From: Humulus lupulus
Lineage: Eukaryota; Streptophyta; Magnoliopsida; Rosales; Cannabaceae
Direction: 5' to 3'
NCBI RefSeq assembly: GCF_963169125.1
Contig: NC_084798.1
Span: 169,723,980-169,787,979 of the forward strand
Length of the DNA: 64,000 nt
The notes under the pieces were generated by a model that was not told where the DNA came from, searched no databases, and saw only the letters and a program-made list of their open reading frames with translations. Numbering within the stretch: position 1 is the stretch's first letter; each line of letters opens with the position of its first letter. Shown piece after piece: positions 11,169-21,870 of this stretch. The position numbers and the translations under genes are program-made.

Positions 11169-14100
11169 GCCACTGGAGGTTCTCAGCGAAAGGCTCAAGG
11201 AGGCAACGTGCAGGCACCTGTACGCCAACGCTCGCCCCCTTTACAGCCAGCTCATGTGGCTGGTACATTGCTAACCATCTATGGTGGCCCACACCTAGCA
11301 GGAGATAGTGGAAAGGCAAGGGAACGATACGCCCGAACCTTACGCCATGACCAGGACATTGAAATGCTGAATGTGGAGGAGCGAACTCCCAAGAAAGCTT
11401 GAACAAAGGAAGAGCTGATAACTTTCTCTGAGCTTGACGCTCAGCATGTCTGGTTCCCTCATTCGGACCCTCTGGTCGTGGATGTCCAAATAGCCAATAT
11501 GATTGTTAAGTGGGTGTTAGTAGACATAGGGAGCTCAGTAAATATTCTGTACAAGTCTTCACTGGAAAGGATGAAGTTGTCAGTGAAGGATTTGGAGCCA
11601 TGCAACCATACCATTTATGGTTTTTCTGGCGAAGGGCTCATGCCAACAGGGTCTATCAGGCTCCTAGTCACAGCAGGAACTGCACCTACGAACAGGACAT
11701 TACGCACTATGTTTATAGTAGTTGATTGTCCTTCTGCATATAATGCTGTGATTGGGAGGCCCATTCTAGTCGACCTGCGACCTGTAACCTCGATCTGACA
11801 CCTCACCATGAAGTTTCCAACTGACGCAGGTATGGGGTGCGTGTTGGGAAACCAGCGAGAAGCGAGGGAATGCTACAATTCCTCGATTACTAAGGCAAAA
11901 AGGGGTGGATCGAGGGAAGGAGCCAAAAAGGGGTTGCAATTGACCAATGAGATACAAGCCCTATCAGGTGAGCATGTCGCCAAATAGGGTGTTGGCCAAG
12001 GTGAGGATAGGGATTTAGATCCCCGCTTTGGGGATTTTGACGAAGAAGTTGGACCAGTCGAGGACCTCGAGGAGGTCTAACTCGATGAGGCAGATCCGAC
12101 CAGGGTTGTGAAAGTCGGTAAAAACTTAGAAACAACAACAAAACAAAAATTGGTGGAATTTTTGAAGAAGAACCAGGAGGTCTTTGCCTAGTCACACCAA
12201 GATATGGTTGGGATTGACCCAGTAATTATTAGCCATGTCCTGAACATAGATAAAAGTTTTCCACCAATGCAATAGAAAAGGAGGCTGCTCGACAAAGATA
12301 GATCCAAAGCTTTAAAAGAAGAAGTCGAGAAGCTAAAGGAGAACAAATTCATCAGGGTAGCATTTTAGCCATCATGGGTCTCTAATCCCGTACTGGTCCC
12401 CAAGCCAAATGGCAAGTGAAGAACATGCGTGGATTTCTCAGACCTCAATAAAGCCTACCCAAAGGATTGTTTCCCACTCCCAAGGATCGACTAGTTGGTC
12501 GATGCCACTTCAGGGCACGAAATCCTATCATTCATGGACGCATACTCTGGGTACAATTAGATTAGCATGCACCCACCTGATGAGGATCACACTAGCTTTC
12601 AGACTGATACAAGGCTCTACTGTTACAAAGTGATGCCTTTCGATTTGAAAAATGCTAGTGCGACTTACCAGCAATTAGTCAATCACATGTTCAAAGAGAT
12701 GATCAGTGTAAACATGGAGGTATATGTTGATGACATGCTGGTTAAGTCAAAGAAGGCAGAAGAACACATAGGGGATCTGCAAGAGTGCTTCAACATCTTA
12801 AATAAATACCAGATGAATCTGAACCCTCTTAAGTGTTCCTTCGGGGTTGGATCAGGGAAATTCTTGGGATTTATAGTGAAATCACGAGGTATCGAAGCTA
12901 ATCCCGAAAAGATCAAGGCCCTGATCGAGATGATGTCGCAAACAAAGATAAAAGATGTTCAAAGTTTAACCAGGAGGATTGCCGCTCTAAGTAGATTTAT
13001 ATCTAAATCTATGGACAAGTGCGTCCCATTTTTTAATCTACCCAGGGGCAATAAGAAATTCGAGTGGACGGAGGAGTGCGAGCAGGCTTTCCAGGCTCTA
13101 AAGTCTCATATGTCACAAACACCAATTTTATCCAAGCCGGTTGAAAAGGAAACATTGTTAATCTATTTGGCAGTCACAGAATATGCTACTAGTGCTGTCC
13201 TGATACGATAGGAGGAACATGTACAAAAAGTTGTCTATTATATTAGCAAAAGGCTAATAAGAGCTGAACTGCGATATCCGCCCATTGAGAAATTAGCCTA
13301 CTCCTTGATCTTTGCCTCCAGAAAGTTGCGAGCATACTTCCAAGCTCACCCCATCACAATGCTCACTGACCAGCCACCTTGGCAACTCCTGTAGAAACCA
13401 GAAGTCGCTGGTCGATTATTGAAATGGGCAGTGTAACTTGGACAGTTTGATATTTCTTACTTGCTACGAGCAGTAGTTAAGGGACAAGCTCTAGCAGAAT
13501 TTTCTACAGAGTTCACTTGGCTTCAGGACATTGAACCGATAGAAGAGCCTGAGCCTTGAAGCCAAACTTCCTCTTGGACGTTGTTCACAGATGGCTCTTC
13601 TAGCGAGCACAACGCTGGAGCAGGTGTGATTTTAATCACACCTGAAGGACATAGATTCCACTGCACAATCAGATTCGACTTCACAACATCTAATAACGAA
13701 GCCAAATATGAAACTTTGCTCGCAGGATTACGATTAGCCAAGGATATGAACATAAAATCGCTTGAAATCTATAGTGACTCCCAGTTAGTGGTTAATCAAA
13801 TTACTAGAGAATATCAAGCCCGAGGTCTGAAGATGGTTGCCTATTTAAACAAAACAAAGGATTTGTTGGCTCAATTTGAAAAATATACTCTCCAGCAAGT
13901 ATCTCGCGACCAGAACTCAAATGATGATGCTTTGGCCAAGTTAGCGAGCGCAAAGGATGCTGACACCTTGAATATAGTGCCTGTTGAACGTTTATCCGTA
14001 CCAAGCATCAAAACAGAAGAAACCTCTCTAGTAATTCAAGCAATAGACACGTGGATGGCACCCTTCATTGAGTACTTGACGAATGGAGTACTGCCGACGG

Positions 14101-15284
14101 ACAGAAACAAAGCAAGAGCCCTCTGGAGATAGTCTGCTTGGTTTATCCTGGTCAACGAAATTTTATACAGAAGGGGGTACTCAATGCCACTCCTAAGGTG
14201 TGTTTCAAAAGAAAAGGCCAAAGAATTAATGCGAGAGGTCCATGAAGGTTTCTGCGGGGATCATGCTGGGGGTAGAGTTTATCGAAAAAGATCCTACGGG
14301 AAGGATACTTCTGGCCAACGATGAATGAAGACTCTGTGGATTTTGTTCAAAAATGCGACAAGTGTCAGAGATTCTCCAAGATACCACGAGCATCCCCTAG
14401 TGAGCTAAAACAGATGCAAACCCCGTGGCCATTCGCAATATGGGGGATAGATTTGATTGAGTCTTTGCCCACACAAAAAGGCAGCGTTAAGTATGTTGTG
14501 GTTGTTGTTGACTACTTCACGAAGTGGGCCGAAGCTGAGCCACTTGCAACAATAACGACCAAGAAGGTGTTGGATTTTGTGGTCAAGAACATTGTGTGTC
14601 GCTATGGGTTGCCAAGAAAAATTGTCTCAGACAATGGCACACAATTTGATAGTGATTTGTTCACCAATTTTTGTGAAAGGCATGGGATTATCAAAAGTTT
14701 TTCTTCAGTAGCTCATCCACATGCATACGGACGTTGAGGCTGTCAACAAGACATTGAAGGATACTCTGAATAAAAGGCTTGAAGAAGCGAAGGGGGCATG
14801 GCTATACTAGTTTCCTGAAGTCCTCTAGTCATGTAGAACATCCCATCGAATAGCAACAAGCCATACTCCATTTTCCTTGGCCTATGGGTATGAAGCTATG
14901 TTGCCTATTTAACTAGATCTGCCATTGCATCGAAGGTTGGCATACGATCAGGATGTTAATAGTCAGTTATTGATGGAATCTCTGGATTCGATCGATGAAA
15001 GGCGCGAGCAAGTCCAACTTTGAGTAGCATCTTACCAGCAAAAGGTCGCCCGGTATTTCTACTCTAAAGTACGTGAAAGAAAGTTTAATGTGGGAGATTT
15101 GGTACTTTGAAGAGTTTTCCTCAACACCCGCGACCAAGCTGCTGGAGTGCTTGGAACTAACTGGGAAGGGCCATACCAAATCGAAGAAGTCCTTAAACCA
15201 GGCACCTATGAACTTGCCCGCTTAAATGGAGATCTCATTCCTTGTTATTGGAATGGAGAACACCTGCGCAAGTATTATCAATAA
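11169..15284 (+). pseudogene. pol: Tat pol pseudogene (PR-RT-RH-aRH-INT)
   Basis: Protease at about 11478-11798, with active-site segment VDIGSSVNILY and the later IGRP motif. Reverse transcriptase at about 12390-13000, keeping YVDDMLV. The first RNase H covers 13140-13400. A second RNase H (FTDGSSSEHNAGAGVIL at 13581 onward, with a YSDSQLVVNQI motif) is the extra domain diagnostic of the Tat lineage. Integrase runs about 14220-14800, with a CDKCQRF zinc-finger end, GIDLI and SDNGTQF motifs. Two bases appear missing near 14735, just before the catalytic glutamate region. The chromatin-proximal tail ends HLRKYYQ at 15284. At least eight stops or frame changes make it inactive. Confidence 0.88.
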
Positions 15285-15469
15285 ACAGTTCTTTTTAAAT
15301 AATTGGCTTGTATTAATTTAGCTATTTACAAGTTTATGAACAAGGGTCAGTCAGTCATATGACTGATCGCTTATAAGTGTAAGATCATTTCTTGATCACT
15401 CGTACAGACATGATTGTCCATTTATTATGAGAAATAAAAGGAATTGTGCGCAACCAATTATTCTTGCCA
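15285..15469 (+). other. Spacer between pol and the CACTA insertion
   Basis: AT-rich, non-coding 3' region of the Tat element. It resumes at 21240 on the far side of the CACTA transposon and ends in CCA (15467-15469), the CACTA target duplication. Confidence 0.7.
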
Positions 15470-15499
15470 CACTACTACAAAATATCTTTTATGGGTCTC

Positions 15500-15735
15500 C
15501 TTTTTAGGACACGCACATAAATGTAAGTCCTAAAAAATGTTTTTGTACTTTTTAAGACTTTCATTGAAAGTCTTTAAAAAACACATTTTAGGACTCGCGA
15601 TGAGTGTCCTAAAAAGTCCAAAGAATCCTAAAAGTCTGAATAGAAAATTTGAGTGTATAATATGAGTGGTGACTTTTAAGGACTCACTTTGGGTGTCCTA
15701 AAAGAGTATTAAGGGCACCCAAAGAATGCCCTTAA
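15500..15735. repeat. Left subterminal repeats of the CACTA element
   Basis: Several direct and inverted copies of a motif like TTTTAGGAC..., TAGTGAGTCCTAAAA. These are short sites typical of CACTA ends and presumably bind transposase. They mirror the right-hand cluster. Confidence 0.75.
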
Positions 15736-15944
15736 ATATATTAAGTAAAAAGAGGGGATAAAAACAATTGGAGATTCGAAATTGGGGCTAGGGCATTTCA
15801 AACAAATTGTCTAACTTTACATGTAATATTAGTTGTTAATTAATTAAATTACTTATTATTTAAATAGTTAATTAAAAACAAAAAGTTTGATGAAAATTTA
15901 TTAATAATACTTATTGGGCGTTTCAGCCAGGGATTAGGGTTCCT

Positions 15945-16218
15945 TTTTTTTTAGCACCACATAGTAGAAGGGAAGGAGAAGTATGGGCGGCTGGGTTCTC
16001 AACCAAGGTGTTCTTCTTGGCGATGACGATGATGCAGTGCTCGGAGACGGGTGCAAGTGATTCTTGATGCATGTTCCTAGTGCTCGACGACGGCTACAGG
16101 TGGCTATCGATGCCTGGACTTCTTGGCAATGCTGCAGAGGTGGTCGGAGCTGCAAGCGTCCTCGGCACGGCGACGGCGCAGGCTGGGTTGGTCTCAGATT
16201 GGGTGTCAGCAGCAGCAG
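15945..16218 (+). other. GC-rich exon-like block inside the CACTA element
   Basis: Clearly richer in GC than its AT-rich surroundings and ending AGCAGCAG|GTATTT, a plausible splice donor (about 16219). An open frame from 16064 runs through it (MMHVPSARRRLQVAIDAW...), and a frame is also open on the other strand. I do not recognise the product. It is probably the first exon of a chimeric transcript or a captured gene fragment. Confidence 0.4.
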
Positions 16219-17499
16219 GTATTTAAGCTTTATATTTTTATTATTAGTAGTAATAGATAGTTATATATTATATATATATATATATATGCAACTCTGTCGG
16301 TTCATACGAATGTGATGGAGCTTCTAGTTGGGGTCTTTCTTCAGACCTCTAAGCTTGGACTATCCATAATCTCATTCATGTCAGAAAATCTGTAAGTTTA
16401 TTCAAATGTATATTTTTTTTCTTCTTTTTTTATGTGTCGGATTTATTGTTCTTGTTTTTTTTTTGTCATTTGGTTCTAGCTCTGTGTTATTATGACTGTA
16501 TCTTCCCTAAGAAAGGTCTGTAGATTGTATTTTGTTTGGGCACTCAGCCCTACTCGAGCAAATTGTGATTATTTGGTATGAGATTGGAACATTTATTTTG
16601 ATCATTTTCGTCTGTCTGTGTCATTGTATTTCTGTGTGTTTTCTCTTTAATGTGTATATATATATGCATATATAGGATGATGGTCCTACCTTTTTGCGGG
16701 TAACAATGGTAAGTCAATTTAATTATAATTGAAGTTTATTTCTCTTCCTGTAATGATGAGCCACAATTACAAGTGTATATAATCTGATTAACTATGACCT
16801 TTATGATTATTCTTTTTTGTTAATTTGTACAAAATTACAATTATTTCTAACTTATTTTTATATGAATTGCATTCATATTAGTATAATGTTAGATTGTATA
16901 GGAGTTTTGTTTGTCTTCTAATGCTTAAGTACTCTTTTCATTGTTATGCGATTCCAAATTACAACAAGCACCTAAGGTTTTCTCATAATCTTTCCGAGAC
17001 AAAAAAATAACGCAAAGATGGTTGTATCCTTTGGCTAAAAATAAAAATAATGAGAAGATTCATTTGGTTTCATGTCATATATTATTCTCAGTTTTTTATT
17101 TCTTATGCATTCAAAGTGTTTGAAAAAATACCTAATAGAATGACATGAAAAGAATAATTATTTTTTAAAAAAAGTTGATTAATACTTGTTTTCTTTAATT
17201 GATAGAATACTTGTCCTCTAAATAATACACAGTGGAACATTCTTTTTTAGTGATATGGAATTTCTGATGGATTAGTGATGTGTTCTTGAAACTCATGTAA
17301 TGTTTCTTTAACTTAATAGTTATACCTCATCTTTGATTTCATATATAAAGTATGTCCATTATTAATTTTGAGGCCCTAAGCTTCTCTGTAATACATTGTT
17401 GATGTTTGTGTGGGTGGGCAATATAGGCTTTGTGAAGCTTGCAAGCACTGAGATTTTCATTGTGTTAGTAACATTAAGTTATTTGCACATTTTTTAGTT

Positions 17500-17912
17500 A
17501 TGTTTTTTTTTGTTATGCGTATTAAATCAATTAAGACTAGACATAGTATGCCTCTATGGCATGATGAAATCTTATTGAATGCTAATGATATTAAAGCAAT
17601 TTATGACCTCCATCCCTGCTCACAACTTTTTGTTAGCCTTACTTATATTAGTATTTTTAAATATTCTACTATATACTTATCACATTTTATGTTCATTTCT
17701 TTCCACAACATTTTACAGGATGGCAATAGGGGTCCATGAGTGCTGGGTAAGTTTTATTTCCTTCTTTTCTATGGGTTAGCTTCTCTCTATTTTCTTCTTT
17801 TCAAGAACTTTAACACTAGATTTTTAGTTAATTGATTGAAACTTGGTGACTGCAACAGTGGGCTGGGCATCTCTGGGTTCACGGCTGGTTCATGGCTGGT
17901 TTTGCAGCAGGT
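17500..17912 (+). other. Further exon-like blocks inside the CACTA element
   Basis: An open stretch at 17509-17640 (MRIKSIKTRHSMPLWHDEI...), a short block at 17718-17747 bounded by CAG and GTAAGT, and a block near 17860-17909 ending GCAGCAG|GTTTTC. They line up in the same direction as the nitrate reductase pieces that follow. Origin not recognised. Confidence 0.35.
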
Positions 17913-17995
17913 TTTCTTTTTCTTTTTTTAATTTGTTTGCTTATATAAATATATATGCTATATATATTTTATAATTTGTAATATTATAATTTCAG

Positions 17996-18222
17996 ATGGT
18001 CATGGATCCTTCTAGAGATCTCATCCTGGCTTACATGCAGAATGGTAGTGGATGACCACGGTTTTCCCGTGAGGATGATTATATCGGGCTTTATTGGGGG
18101 CTGCATGGTAAAATGGCTCAAGAGAATTATTGTTACTACCCCAGAATCTGACAACCTCTACCATTTCAAGGATAACAGAGTTCTTCCTTCTCACGTTGAT
18201 GTTGAGATCGCTAACGCAGAAT
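17996..18222 (+). pseudogene. NIA: Captured nitrate reductase exon, fragment I
   Basis: Follows a splice-acceptor-like TTTCAG (17990-17995). It reads [15 protein letters not shown], then after a frame change [18 protein letters not shown] and [15 protein letters not shown], then [14 protein letters not shown] and IANAE. This matches the end of the molybdenum-cofactor domain of plant assimilatory nitrate reductase (nitrate to nitrite, cytosolic). A donor-like GTGAGT starts at 18223, where the plant gene also has an intron. The frame shift near 18050 and the loss of the 5' part of the exon make it non-functional. Sulfite oxidase is the alternative family, but the residues fit nitrate reductase much better. 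Confidence 0.85.
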
Positions 18223-18490
18223 GTGAGTTTTCATTTTGACGTTATTTTTAAAAAAATAAATAAATAAACCACATAGTTATATTTCCTTACAAGTAAAGGT
18301 CTTTTGAAAATAAAAATATATAGATAGTTAATTTTTCGTGATATTTTCACTAGATTCTTTGTTTGTTTATTCTCGTTTTGAAAAAAGAAAAAGAAAAATT
18401 GTTTTGGTAATTAATTTAATGCTTTATGGTCAGCGGCTTTTCAGTCAAGGTGTAAAAAAATAATATTAATTTGTTTAAAAATCTTTGCAG

Positions 18491-18631
18491 CATGATGGTA
18501 CAAGTTAGAACATATAATAAACGAGTTGAACATAAACTCGGTGATAACAATGTCGTGCCACGAGGAGATCTTGCCCATTAACTCGTGGAGCACTCAGAGA
18601 CCTTACACGTTAAAGGGATATTCGTATTCGG
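18491..18631 (+). pseudogene. NIA: Captured nitrate reductase exon, fragment II
   Basis: Follows TTTGCAG. After a damaged start (a TGA where a tryptophan codon is expected) it reads [17 protein letters not shown], then [17 protein letters not shown] and TLKGYSYSG. This is the start of the dimerisation domain of nitrate reductase. A donor-like GTAAGT begins at 18632, so exon, intron and exon are in native order. Introns were captured with it, meaning the capture was from DNA and not from a reverse-transcribed message. Confidence 0.88.
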
Positions 18632-20290
18632 GTAAGTCTATCATCAATATAAATATATTTGTTTTCTAAACTCAGATCTACATGGTTTAATATTAAGACT
18701 TAGTAATTATTTATTCATATAAAAATAATAATTTATTTGGTCAGAGCAAACGAATCAATGTTTAAAAAAACAAAAATTGTTTGTATTTTTACATGAATTG
18801 AAACAATAGGGGTATATTTATTACTGTGAGCTAGCTGGTTTGATTATGCTTTTGTAAGTAACAAAAATGAAGATGCTTAATTGGGTATGGGCTTTGTCTC
18901 ATGCATGCCGACCTTGAATTTTTGAATTTTTTTATACGAATGGGGTTAACGAGCTATTTAGCTATTTATTTATTTTTATCTTTTTTTAAAGGGATTTATT
19001 ATCTTTTAAACTTCTCATTTATCATAAAATAAAAGGAGTATATTTTTTTTTTAATGATAACTGTATTACTTTAGTGGAGTTTGAATATCTTAGATATTCA
19101 TCCGTAGTGAAGTAGGTTTTGGGAATTTTGTGTGCTGCGGTGATAACGGAAGATGAGAATTTAAATGTCTTAGTGAAGTAGGTTCTGAGAATTTTGTGTG
19201 CTGCAGTGATATATGAATGAAAACCTGTGTGTTGTTTGATTTGTTTGATATGGTTGTGTTGATTGTGACAGATGGCTTGGCTAGTAAATTAGAGGATATG
19301 CAGTCCGATTTTCTATAGATTATTTTATACTTAGTTTTGCTTTGTTTTGTATGTTTATTTTATGTTATTTTCTTAATTTTAATTTTTTATTAAAACAAAT
19401 AGGCACAATATGGAAAAAGAATGGTAGTTAACTAAAAACAAAGTAACTAAATGTTACTATTTTATAACCATCTCGGAACATAACATTTATAATGTAGAAT
19501 ATTAATTTGAAATTAAATTGTTAACTATATTGTTTTAAGGAATTGTTAAGAACTAAAGTTTAATTTTATGTCCAACACTAAAAAAAATTATGACAAGTTC
19601 TTAACCGGTCATCATCGAGTATTTATTGGATAATGTTTTTGAAATGGTTATCTTTAAACTAAAGTTCCAACACTTGTGTGATATATTGTAAAACTCACTT
19701 TTCAACCACCATATAATGCAGTTTCTTTTTCTAACCGTCACACACACACAAAATGTCTAAATAAAAAAAGCCCTTAAAGAGTTCATTAGACAAATAATAG
19801 AATAACGCATTTTGGACAAATAATGTTGCTCACAAATAGAGGGGCACAAAGTGTGTTGTGGTCTTGGAAGGTTACTCTTAAATTTGTGCACATGGGAACA
19901 AGGCTGTCTATTTTGGGGCTTGTTACTATGGTCTAGGTGTGGAAATATGCTCAAGTGAAATTCTCCCATATCATTGCAATACTTATGTGAACTTTTTAAA
20001 ATTAAATGCAATGGTTTGACTGGGGTTTGCTACGTGATGCAAAGTGATTGAGTTTGCAATTGGGCAAGGGCTATTATATATTTGAAAGGATATTGTGATA
20101 TTTTTGTTTTGAGTATATGCCAATGCCTGGGATGGTAGATTCAAACCACTTGTTTGAGGTGATAATGGCGACAATAGATGTACTAAATTGGTATATACTT
20201 ACTGCAATATACGTTGATATTTGTTAAGAAAATGACATCATTAAAACTGTTCAGTTTCATTATTATTATTTTTTTGTTTCTTTTCGCAGG
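18632..20290 (+). other. Non-coding CACTA interior
   Basis: AT-rich with no recognisable coding sequence. A short near-duplicate segment (GAAGTAGGTTTTGGGAATTTTGTGTGCTGC type) occurs twice, near 19110 and 19180. The last block, starting after TTCGCAG at 20290 (GTTTGTTGATTGACG...), looks like a final exon. Confidence 0.45.
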
Positions 20291-20894
20291 TTTGTTGATT
20301 GACGAAGAGGGAGTACGAATGGAGAAGACGAAGGAGAGAGTGAAAAGAAAAAAATGTTTCTTTGGAAATCTTGGCTCGGGGTTGTAGTTTAAGGTTCATT
20401 TTATAGTGGCATTCTGATTTTAATTATTTGTTTTATTTGACAGTGCAATATTCTCACATGTAAGGGGTAGAAGTTTTAGTCTACTTGATTAGTTGTTGGA
20501 AGATGTTGAAGTTTTACCCTTTACTTGTAGTTGCTAAGACAATCCTGCTTCATAATCAACCTGTTTAGTTTATAATTTGTTTATGGTATGTATGAAATAT
20601 GTGTCTTCATGCTGTTGTTTGTCTATTACTGTGATACTATAATATTAATATCGTTCATGTTCTTGCTAATCTAATTTGTCAAGTTTAGTGTGTTGTGGTT
20701 TGTTATGAACTTTGATTTGTATTAAAATTTGGACTTTTCATTTAAATCATAATTTTTAATTTAAAATAAATATATATTAATTTTTTAAAAACTAAAATCT
20801 TAAAAATCTAACATATATAATACATTTTGGACTCTCAAAGGGATATATTTTTTTTAAATGAAAATTGTAGCTACATTTTTTTAAAAGAAAAAAA

Positions 20895-21230
20895 TTACTT
20901 TTAAGGGCATGCAAAGTGAGTCCTAAAATCTTAATTTAAAGACACTCAACGGGATCTTTTAGGACTTGCATTACGAGTCTTAAAAATATTCTTTTAGGAC
21001 TAGTGTTCCGAGTCCTATAATATTACTTAAAGGCACTCAACTCGATTTTTTAGGACTCGCAACATGAGTCCTAAAAGCTTACTTAAAGGCACTCAACGGG
21101 AGTTTTTAGGACTCTCAACGCGAGTCCTAAAAGACCTCAGTTTTTAAGGCTCTCAAATAGAGGACTCGCGCCCCGCGAGTCCTAAAAACTTTTTTAGTAC
21201 TCGCAATGCTAGTCCTAAAAAGTCCTTTTT
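20895..21230. repeat. Right subterminal repeats of the CACTA element
   Basis: At least seven copies of TTTAGGACTCGCAAC..GAGTCCTAAAA-like inverted pairs, ending just inside the terminal repeat. The motif is the same as on the left side. Confidence 0.85.
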
Positions 21231-21239
21231 GTAGTAGTG

Positions 21240-21692
21240 CCAATTATTGTATTTATTACAAGTATTTGCTCATTACGTGTGTTGTTTTGCCATATTGTCA
21301 TTTTTACAAGTGTTTATTACGAGCAGTAATGTTAGAGTAGGTCTTGGTCAAGGCAAGTGACCGAGGACCTTAAGCTCCTCAATCACTTGGGGGGCATATA
21401 AGGTACCAAGTAGGCAAAGCATATCAGTAGTATATGTAAACACACGAGGAAAATAAGGGAAAGCATACTACGGTACTTAGAGTATTTTTCAAAATTTTGT
21501 TAAATCAAAATAAAGTGCTATGCTAAGTTCAGTTATGCGAACAGATGTTATAATAAAATGCAAATATTATAATATCAAGAGTAAAATCCTTTACACCGCA
21601 AGCAGTTTCTGCTCGGATGTTCGTTAATTAAAAGGAAAAGTTGCCCATGTAGCAAAAAATAAATTTTCTTAACATCACGAACCGAGGTTCGT
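21240..21692 (+). other. Tat element 3' region between CACTA and the antisense gene
   Basis: Non-coding and AT-rich. It contains TTGGGGGGCATATAAGG near 21389, which resembles the polypurine-like tract plus leader of the LTR boundary. I see nothing else definite. Confidence 0.4.
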
Positions 21693-21870
21693 GTGTCCCA
21701 AGTTATAAATTTATATAAAAAAACAGGAGAAATTATGGAGCAGCTGGAGGATCTTGTGGGATCTGTTAGTCAATTGAGGCCCCAGCTTCCTCATCTAAAG
21801 GGACTACTTGAGCTTTCTCCTCCTCTTCAAGGCGAGCAAGGCACCTGGTCAGTTCAAACTGCCTCATATG

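Larger units (their letters stand above)
15470..21239. mobile_element. Non-autonomous CACTA (CMC/EnSpm) transposon with captured gene pieces
   Basis: It has perfect CACTACTACAAAA ends: 15470 on the plus strand, and the reverse complement ending at 21239. A 3-bp target duplication CCA (15467-15469 and 21240-21242) flanks it, as expected for the CACTA superfamily. Both ends carry many subterminal copies of a TTTAGGACTCGC / GAGTCCTAAAA motif, the usual transposase-binding landscape. No transposase frame (TNP1/TNP2-like) is present. The interior holds exon-like blocks bounded by splice-site-like AG/GT, including two exons of nitrate reductase. It would need a transposase from elsewhere. Confidence 0.93.

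Noticed and set aside
17996..18631. A functional nitrate reductase gene
   Set aside because: Only two partial exons, a frame change, a stop at a conserved tryptophan, and location inside a transposon.
21389..21410. TTGGGGGGCATATAAGG as a second LTR boundary
   Set aside because: It resembles a polypurine tract, but no LTR start follows; the true tract is at 25232-25247.
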